Of a DNA stretch of 64,000 nt, positions 56,280 to 64,000 are shown in pieces (the first letter of the stretch is position 1; every line of letters starts with the position of its first letter). Under the pieces are notes generated by a model. That model worked only from the letters and a program-made list of their open reading frames with translations, ran no database searches and was not told the origin of the DNA. Source of the stretch: Mimachlamys varia (taxonomy: Eukaryota; Mollusca; Bivalvia; Pectinida; Pectinidae); assembly GCA_947623455.1 (NCBI GenBank), contig OX392529.1, positions 55,695,186 to 55,759,185 of the forward strand, in the 5' to 3' direction. The translations under genes were made by a program, and so were the position numbers.

Positions 56280-57800
56280 ATGTTGTGTCATTCTATGTTC
56301 GAACGCCGGATGGCCTAACAGTTTTGTAGCATAAGCGCGGTTTCTGTGCATGGAAGTTCGCAGATAAATTTACTCACTGAAATAGAAGAACTTATGACAT
56401 CTAAATTAGAAGTTTTCAAGGAAGAAATCAACGAGTCGCAGATGCACAGATGCACATGACGGACGTTCAGATTTCCAAAATATCCCAGATATCCTCTTAT
56501 TCTTTCAAGAAGAAAGGGAATGAAAAGCAATTTAAGATAATTGCAAAAATATCAAGCAATATTCAAGAGGCGAGCGCAGCAATGAGCAAGCTGAAGGAAG
56601 GTATGGACAAAATTATTCACATGCTAAAATTATAAAGCATGCGAGACGGGGGGGGGTGTATTTCCCTTATTTCCCGACGACCCGAGAAACGACGACATGC
56701 ACAGACCAAGAAGACCTGGGACCTGCTTCGCTTGTGGAAAGCTGTGTCACTGGAGAGTGGAGTGTCAGCAAAATAAGGCAACGTCAGGCCAAGCTAAGAT
56801 AAGTAGGATATTGTTTAATTAATTGTGGAAGCGCAAGTGTCTGTAAGAACGGTATTTTGTCTGTTTGAAGAGTTGGGCGAGTTGGGCAGTTACAGTTTAC
56901 TGAGCAATATTACTATTGTAGTAAATTCCATTGAAGGGTCAGAGGTCATTTCACCGACAGGAAAGTAGCGCAAAGCATTACACGAGAGGGAGAGTATCGG
57001 AGTTTTTAAATTATATTTAAGAAGTAATACGTAATCGGTATAAATTAAATTTGTGTTATATACCTGATAACGTTGTTTTTAGATATAATAGGTCGGCTAG
57101 AGAAAACGGGAGTTTTGTTGAGGACGAAATTTAAAGCTTGCTTAAAAAAGGTTTGATTGAGGTGGTTGACGAGATACCTAGAGTGGTGAATCATTTGATT
57201 GTTAAGACAGCAAACGTGTAAATCCAAGTTAATGCAAGTTCAAATTTCGATATGAGTACTCTGCAGTTGGGTTGGACATGTTTAAGCCCCGATTGTGTTT
57301 TAACTTTCGACCTGAAGTCAGCATATCGTCACGTTGAGTTTTTCAAAGGACGTTTTGGGGGTTTTCGTGGAAATTTGACAGAAAAGTGCTGCCTTTTGGA
57401 TAGTTTGAAGCTGGATATCTTTTACGAAGGTCACCCGGGTGTTAGTGAAGCACTGGCGGTGTCAGGGTCACAGGATCTTTATGTACCTAGATAATGGTAT
57501 AAGCAGCCATTTTATTAGGGAACAAGCCAGGATCTGGTTTCATGATTGCAGAAAATAATTGTAGTTGGGATCCTAGCATGAGTGCTATGTAGCTGGGTTT
57601 ATTCTGGGATTTTTTATACCTGCAAAACAAGTTGATGCTTTGAGTCCATATAGTCTAGTAAATAATTTCATAGCGTTTTATAACGAACATAACATGACTT
57701 ACCTTTCTCAGATGTTGTCCAGATTAGGCGGACGTTTTTCTACAGTGCAACGTACATTTTGTTTGATAAGCAAAAAAAAGTATCAAGAGATATCAACATT
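56280..57800 (+). pseudogene. Decayed DIRS-type (tyrosine-recombinase) retrotransposon, gag and RT remnants
   Basis: In order: a gag-like segment with FKKKGNEKQFKI near 56500; a CCHC zinc knuckle CFACGKLCHWRVEC at 56724-56765; an RT lead-in with YNRSARENGSFVEDEI and KKGLIEVVDEIPRVVNHLIV at about 57080-57210; RT block VLTFDLKSAYRHVEFF at about 57294-57345; and YLDNG (family YLDDG) at 57484-57498. The pieces lie in different frames with stops, and the catalytic pair is altered. The order and phrases match DIRS-like elements of animals. No recombinase part is seen. Confidence 0.6.
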
Positions 57801-58539
57801 TACTCGGTGCTTGTAAAATTTGATAATATACGATAAACATATGTACATGTACTTTTCAGTTATCTTTCCGATCGAGATTTTTTAAGGTTCATGAATGGGT
57901 TGACATTTGGAATGTTTGGATAGATATCGCGGAGGCCGTCGAGGACAAAAAACAAACAATATTTCCATTGCGTGATTTGGCTCCCTCTAAGACACAAAAT
58001 AACACACACCGATGAGGGGTGGGAGTAAATCACTCATTGGGGGAGACGAGACATAGCTCACTCAAGGCTGCCGTATTGTAATTTGGCCCTTACCAGCCAC
58101 CATACAAAACCATTTGGTTCTAACTTTCTTCAGGAACAGATCAGAGCTCTTGGGTGTCTAAAAGTGTTGTAAACAAGTCTTTCTATGTATTCTGTCACAC
58201 GGAAATCAATTGTGCATGGATTCTTGCTGCTAAAATGTTCATGGGAAAAAATGGGAATGGTCAGAGGTTTGCCTGTATAATCCATAGCTTTCAAAACGCC
58301 TTACTACCATTCGTAGTACTATTAAATCAGGGCTTCAGACTTGTTACACTGCTAACTCCAGAAGTCGAATAACGGGATGTGGATTTTGAAAAAAATCGAA
58401 AGGTCTTTTGATCAATCTTGAAACCCCCTCCTGGAAAAGTGGTATTGATCAAAACATTTGAATTTACATGCCGTACACTACCATACCTCGTAAAAAACTA
58501 CAAAAAGCGTCTTAGATCTCTCGTTATGACATCGTGAGT
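57801..58539. other. Intergenic DNA, no gene seen
   Basis: The frame at 58154-58372 has no recognisable domain. No other structure was noted. Confidence 0.4.
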
Positions 58540-58945
58540 TTTCCTTTTTTTTTTATAGTAACATCTCCGCTTCTCTAACCTGTACATGTCGCAGTTGATT
58601 CGTTATTTTAGGACTTGCTCTAATTGTTGTGGTTTTTGTGATCATTGTCGACTGCTGACAAACAAACACATGGATTTATTCGATATGACAGGTTGATCAG
58701 ATCTACGGGCAAGTTATTGGTTGCCATTGTTGACATTAATAAATATTCTGTATCTTTGTGTGACATGAATATTGGCGTTTGCTCATTAGTATGCTTACTT
58801 TTTTTGATTGACAATGATGACTTGGTTCCCATTTCGAGGACTTGATGTTTTCCTGAATCAAGATTTACATGGCGGGTGCATCGTCGATGAAGCAGAAGAC
58901 GATAACTCTTCCGGAACACCTGGTCTTATTCTCTTGTACTCAGTT
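58540..58945 (+). repeat. Retroelement 3'-end fragment (ORF tail plus non-coding tail)
   Basis: The ORF tail around CATCTCCGCTTCTCTAACCT and GTCGCAGTTGATTCG is followed by GTCGACTGCTGACAAA, then GATTTACATGGCGGGTG and TCTTCCGGAACACCTGGTC. It shows that the coding-tail and non-coding-tail fragments belong to one element, in that order. Confidence 0.65.
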
Positions 58946-59255
58946 TGAGATTTCTATGTTGAGACAAGATACACGTGCTTTATGCACGTTAGCAACAATG
59001 CCATGACGTCACAGCAACAATACCATGAAGATGTTACCCCTCGGATTGAGATCCCCCTGTCCCACTCCCAAGAGGGTGAACGATTATTTTAATCTTTATC
59101 ACATTTATCCATGGCGGTTATTATAAATACGAAATGCCTCTTTCTCTCATGCATTTGAAATAAATAAGTCCCCTGTGGAACACCCATTGACAGCACCTAT
59201 TTATTTATTCATTTATTTATTTCCAATTCAACAGACCTATGGGTCCAGTTACAGA

Positions 59256-59560
59256 ACAAAAATCAAAATCGATTAAACTAGGGGCAAGATAGGAACAAAG
59301 GAAAGATTTACATGGAGTCTCTCGTAAAGGCACAAGAGAATAAGACCAGGTGTTCCGGAAGAGTAAGCGTCTTCTGCTTCATCGACGACACCCGCCATGT
59401 AAATCTTGGTCACATCCAAGTAAGCATCAATCCTCAAAATGATAACCGAGTCATCATTGTCATCACAACAAGTAAACACACTAACAAGCAACCTCAAAAA
59501 CGTCAATCTTCATACCACACAAAGATACAGAATATTTCTCGATGATATCAAAATGGCGAC
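59256..59560 (-). repeat. Retroelement 3'-tail fragment without MITE
   Basis: AATCGATTAAACTAGGGGCA, GAAAGATTTACATGGAGTCT, AATAAGACCAGGTGTTCCGG and CATCGACGACACCCGCCATG are continuous. This is the unoccupied form of the MITE site at 55301-55565 and 63162-63400. Confidence 0.7.
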
Positions 59561-60434
59561 CATAAAACTTGCCCATAGTCTTACAGTTTATGCATGTTAC
59601 AAACAGAGATATGGACCTTCGTAAAACAAAATGAACAAGCGATAACAAATATGTTAACCGTACATTGAACTCTTACGAGAGATTAACAAAACATATCTCA
59701 TTTCGGATGCCTAAAATATTATCACTGATATCATTCCTTTGCTACAACCATACATGGATTTTAACTATCCTCAGAATTTCAATGAATGACTAAAATGATG
59801 GTTTGTTTATCCCATTTTTTGTATTGTCAACTTTCATTTACATTTTCGTAAGCAATAACCGACATTCTTAGTTTTGGCATAGGTCTTAGATTTTTGTTTG
59901 CACTTGTTTTTCGCTACAACCATTAAGTGTTCGATCAGTGGTCCTTCCTGGTCTGGACTAGCTTTGAATTACTAGGGCCCACCGCATATATAGTCACTCT
60001 GGGCTAGGGGTTTCGATTCTGAAGTTGTCCTACATAGCGTGGAGTGTGTTGATTGCATCACTGTTTATTTGTCTTTGGAGGCGTTGTCTGATTTGGTTAA
60101 ATGATATACCCGTTATAGTATAATGTTAATTTACAGTCAGAATTTCAACAACATAGGATAAAATATTTAATTCTTACTCCCATTATTATGAATTTGGAAA
60201 AGTTAATGTTCATAACATTTATGTATGGTGGTTTATATGTGCCATTTTGTAATTTCACTAATTATCGCCTTTTCGCAGCAACAGACGAAATGACGAAAAC
60301 AAAAAACGCAAGATAACTAAAACACACATTTTCAGGTCTCTAACGAATTTTGACTATGCCAATTCTGGAAGTCATTATTTTTCAAAGGATGAAGTTTAAG
60401 AACCGAAAACTAGTTTGAAACTGGAAACCAAACC
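59561..60434. other. Region downstream of the right NAT16-like copy, no gene seen
   Basis: AT-rich with no recognisable exon or repeat beyond short matches to 63590-63640 (AAAATGGCGACCAT). Confidence 0.4.
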
Positions 60435-63008
60435 CTAGACCAATCTATTAGAAACAAATTCGTCCTTAGACAGAGGAACAAAAGTTTCTTCAACAGCATA
60501 CATCATAGTCGAGTGAAATTGATCAGACTTGGTCATTCCGAACTGCTTCATGACTTTCGTTATGACGTCAGGATCATGGCTTCCTTGTTCGTGGTGTATA
60601 AGAAGATTAATATTGTCAGGCCCTAACGTAGAACATTTTCTGAGATGCTCTGCCATGTGAACCGCAAAAGTTTGTTCTGTCAAACTACCATATACTTCTA
60701 TATTGTACCGAATTCCGTTAGGTACTGCGTAACCAACTGCCAAGGTTATGAGTTCAAGTCGGACTAAATCTCCATCTTTAACGTCGCTGCCTAATATGTG
60801 ACAGACGTCGTTGAAGAAATGATCGACATTCTTAGCCATTAGACGATACGGTACCCAGTCAGCGATAATTCTTCCTTGGGGAAACAATCTGTCCGTGTCT
60901 GATTTTGATGAGAGTAGTTTCTGCATGACCGCCTTGTCAAGGATCCTGATTGGTGTATTATCAACAGCCGAGAGAAAAGGAACAACCTTTGACACCAGCC
61001 CTTGGTAGAACAAGATCGGCTGAAAACACAAAAACAAAATTATAATACGAATGCCGTTTTTTTTTTTTTTTTCTAAATTACATCAATGCATATTATTGAA
61101 TTACCAAAGTGTCAAATAAGATCGAAGAGAATCGATTAAACTAGGGGGCAAATTATGAACAGCCTGCATCCCTCTAATCCATTTAACGGAAGTTTGTTCG
61201 TTAGCAGCCGACATCTGCCACGAAAATATCGGTATCTAGGGCAAGCCCAAGAATAACGAATTAGATTTGATATGTAAAAACTTTGTTTGGAGCACCAGGG
61301 ATGCAATGTATTACTAACAATAAAGGGAAAGTTCTCGATCAGAAAATTTAAATCGTCATGTTTATCGTGTAGCTTAGTAGTAAGATGTCCATTTTGGTAA
61401 AAGATTAAGCAAAGATCAAGGTAATCAGCTGATGTAGAAGAGTCTGTTGTGTTAAAAATGGCGTTATTAAAGGTCATTTACGAACTGAAGTTGGAGAGTA
61501 TGTATTGGATCAAAAAAGTGAACTTTCCATTTCTTGATAGTAACATTCCTGCTTCTCTAACCTATGGTGTTTACATGTCGCAGTTGATTCGATATTCCAG
61601 GGCTTGCTCAGGTATCGTGATTTTCGTGATCGATGTCGACTGCTGACAAAAAACACAAGGATTCTAGAGATTCAGGTTGATCAGAACTATTGGCAAGTTT
61701 TATGCCATCTTTGTCTAATTGAGAAATATTCTGTATCTTAAAGTGATATGAAAATGAACGTTTTTTAATATGCTCATTAGTGTGTTGTGATTGACAATGA
61801 TACTCGGTTTTCGTTTTGAGAACTTGATATGTTTACTTGGATGTGACAAAAATTTACATGGCGTGTGTCGTCGATAAAGCAGAAGACACTAACTCTTCCG
61901 GAACACCTGGTCTTATTCTCTTGTGCTTTTACGAAAGTCTCAATGCAAATAATTTTTTGTTTCTATTTTGCATCTAATTTAATCGAATTGTTCGAATTGT
62001 GGTTTTGTTGACGCTTTTGTATTCTCTGATTTTTTTTTTATTAATAAATGTTATGTATCTGCTCTACCACATGAAATAAACTTCGCAAACTTAGGGCTTG
62101 AAAAACTAAATGGACCTTTATCAGTCTATACCTAGGACGCTTCAGTGTACTACGGAAATGTGTATATAATGCACCGTGCCACTACTCAAATGAGATTAAC
62201 TGTGGCTATGGAGGCTCTAGTAAACCTCGGGGACTAAAAAATCCACCAGCAGAGTCTGCAACCCCCTATTATAAAGATTACGTAACACACACATATGCCG
62301 TACCTCTTAGATTTAGTAATACTACGCTGATGAATTGAGGGACCAAAGTTTGATGATACACATATTTTATCACAAATAATATTTAAAAATTAATTTGGTT
62401 TCATAACATAAAGCAGCCCTCCAATGTATGAGAGCAATCCACCAGGCAATTTCGTGATAATGATAAAACGATAATTGTAGTTTTGGAGAAAGCGAGTACA
62501 TCGTATTTGTTTTAATCATGGATACCAGTGGTTTGACAATTCATAAGGTACCTTATGAAACGCACGAAGAGGCTTGTGTCACCTGCAATTTCAATGAAAA
62601 GATCATCACTATTCGGCTTACAAACGCATTGTACCTGTAATATCATTCGGAACTCCTCTGCCGATTCGGTTCGATTGAAGAATCGAGGCGAGCCGTTCCG
62701 AATGCCTGTAATATGTGCGGTGTTGGTATTTGTTTTTAATGCACATTACAATAAAATATGTAAATCTTTAAAAGAAATACCTTCTGAAGAACGAGAGTGG
62801 CCTTTCCTTGATCTACTTTCTTTAATAGGCTTTTGTTGCCGAAGGTGTGCACTTTGCGTTGAAGCCTTTGTTTTCCCGCATTTTCCTTGACAACGAAGTC
62901 TCTCAAGCGATTGACTAATCCTCTTCCTTCGTATTCTTTCCGGACACGCAATGCTCGTGTGACCATTGTCTTTCCATCGTCAATGAAAGCCACAAACTGG
63001 AACGCTAC
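60435..63008 (-). CDS. NAT16-like: NAT16 / histidine N-acetyltransferase-like gene, right copy (5' exon outside window)
   Basis: Same family as 47270-52483. Exon 62781-63008 carries AFIDDGKTMVTRALRVRKEY and EGRGLVNRL, with one codon fewer than the left copy. Exon 60435-61019 carries DRLFPQGRIIADWVPYR, NGIRYNIEVYGSLTEQT and a C-terminus ending VPLSKDEFVSNRLV. Acceptors are TTTTCAG before 61019 and CCCATAG before 63008; the donor is AAG/GTATTT after 62781. Phases are 0/0, as in the left copy. The first exon, expected about 2.5-3 kb further right, is outside the window. Both visible exons are open, so this may be the functional copy. Very high similarity to the left copy indicates recent duplication. 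Confidence 0.82.
61130..61477 (-). repeat. Retroelement 3'-end fragment in NAT16-like intron
   Basis: The minus frame reads LTTKLHDKHDDLNFLIENFP and, after a break, CRLLTNKL, with tail sequence AATCGATTAAACTAGGGGGC joined directly to it, so the middle is deleted. A dead copy of the family listed at 334-745. Confidence 0.65.
61498..62045 (+). repeat. Retroelement 3'-end fragment, inverted relative to its neighbour
   Basis: The plus frame reads VNFPFLDSNIPASLTYGVYM and SQLIRYSRACS, then a frameshift. The tail runs through CGTCGATAAAGCAGAAGACA and CCGGAACACCTGGTC to GTTTTGTTGACGCTTTTG and a poly-T tract. Confidence 0.65.
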
Positions 63009-63034
63009 CTATGGGAGAAACGTAAACGAAAATA

Positions 63035-63480
63035 ATAAGAAAAGACCGAAGCGTCAACAAAACCATTATCTGAACACTAAATCGATTAAAGCACGGGCTA
63101 ATTATGAACAGAGGAAAGATTTACATGGAGACCCCTGCAATAGTATAAGAGAATAAGACCAGGGCCCGTATTCATGAAACCGTTCTCATGCCCAAGCATG
63201 GATTCTGTGCTCAAGTCGGTTTTCTTAAAACTCTCCTTAATCATGTCGAAGAGTCCAAAAGTCAATGTAAATGTTAACAACTTTTTCCCAAAAATTTGAC
63301 AAAGTAAGATTTATTAAATAGTTTATAGCCAGAGCAAGAAATAAGGCTTGAGCACGAAATCCATGCTTGAGCATGAGAACGGTTTCATGAATACGGGCCC
63401 AGGTGTTCCAGAAGAGTAAGCGTCATCTTTCCATCGACAACAACTGCCTTGTAAATCTTAATTGCTCACATCCATGTAAA
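63035..63480 (-). repeat. Retroelement 3'-tail fragment interrupted by a MITE, second case
   Basis: AAGCGTCAACAAAACCATTA, AAGATTTACATGGAGACCCC and AGAATAAGACCA, then the MITE at 63162-63400, then AGGTGTTCCAGAAGAGTAAG. Same break point as at 55301. Confidence 0.75.
63162..63400. mobile_element. Palindromic MITE (GGGCCCGTATTC ends), copy 2
   Basis: 239 bp. Left GGGCCCGTATTCATGAAACC, right GGTTTCATGAATACGGGCCC, perfect inverses. It shares inner sequence (AGCATGGATT, AAATAAGGCTTGAGCACGAA) with the 55301-55565 copy. Confidence 0.8.
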
Positions 63481-64000
63481 CATCAAGTCATCAAAATGAG
63501 AATCGAGTCTCCATTGTCAATCACAACAAGTAAGCACACTAATAACCATATTCAAAAGCGTCCATCTTCATATCGCACAAAGATACATAAAAAAATTTCT
63601 CAGTGAGACAAAAATGGCGACCATGAAACTTGGACCTTGCATCATCATAAATTAATTACGAGAGTGAGCTCATATGTTCGTGAAAAACAATAAACAACAG
63701 TTGTTACTATGTAGTATAAACATCTGTGTAAAGAAGCATTGAGGAAAGTTCTGGAAATTGCCAGCGTTTGTCTATAGACAGATAAACAGTGTATTTGTCA
63801 TATTGCATCTAGACGTTCTGGATATTTCTACAAGAAGCATTCAATCTGATTTAAACCTGGTATGAATTCCATTCCGTACAGTACAGGTACACTCCGTTTC
63901 CTTATGCAAGAACGTTCAAAATATGTATATATGTATAAGATGTGTAGATGAATAAGTAAGCTAGACCTGTGATATCTGATCAGTGCTCCATTCATACACC
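63481..64000. other. Right edge of window, no exon seen
   Basis: Upstream (5') side of the right NAT16-like gene. No sequence matching the first exon of the left copy is visible here, which fits an intron of about 2.7 kb. Confidence 0.45.

Overview
The window is animal nuclear DNA. It has spliced genes with GT-AG introns, many short palindromic repeats, micro- and minisatellites, tRNA-derived SINEs, LINE, DIRS and Polinton transposons, and only a few host genes. The repeat types and the make-up of the genes point to an aquatic lophotrochozoan, most likely a bivalve mollusc. That assignment is inference from recognition, not a database result.

Region by region. (1) 1-7185, + strand: at least eight 3' exons of a group II PLP-dependent decarboxylase of the tyrosine-decarboxylase type. 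One intron is GC-AG, and two introns each hold a TTAA-flanked MITE. (2) 7.2-16.1 kb: no convincing gene. It holds retroelement fragments, an AAATGGCC-type interspersed repeat, a palindromic MITE at 9.35-9.61 kb, a 9-bp minisatellite (11.3-11.9 kb) and a large 10-bp/59-bp satellite (13.7-16.1 kb). (3) 16.5-17.5 kb: one intronless gene for a multi-pass membrane protein, with a TATA box and a poly(A) signal. (4) 18799-36035: a 17.2-kb Polinton/Maverick element with exact ends. It has AG...CT termini, long terminal inverted repeats and a perfect 6-bp target duplication, AGCCTA. All its genes lie on the minus strand: integrase, minor capsid-like protein, small basic protein, major capsid protein, cysteine protease, a small conserved protein, packaging ATPase and a zinc-finger protein. 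No protein-primed DNA polymerase B gene is visible. The Polinton sits inside a MITE whose unoccupied paralogue is at 9.35-9.61 kb. A roughly 5.8-kb L1/Tx1-type LINE sits inside the Polinton. (5) 36-46.7 kb: repeats only, including a 1.8-kb imperfect palindrome and a 2.2-kb 27-bp minisatellite. (6) 46.7-64 kb: two minus-strand copies of a NAT16 / histidine-N-acetyltransferase-like gene. The left copy has a broken first exon; the right copy runs out of the window. Between and around them lie hammerhead-ribozyme-like motifs, a SINE, a decayed DIRS-type retrotransposon, and many fragments of one retroelement 3' end, two of them carrying the same MITE at the same position.

How it works together: the host genes (decarboxylase, membrane protein, acetyltransferases) are unrelated neighbours. 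The coherent unit is the Polinton, which carries a nearly complete virion-assembly module (capsid, protease, packaging ATPase) plus an integrase. Its integrase, ATPase and zinc-finger genes are frameshifted or carry stops, and its polymerase is missing, so this copy is a defective relic. The major capsid gene is still an uninterrupted 437-codon frame.
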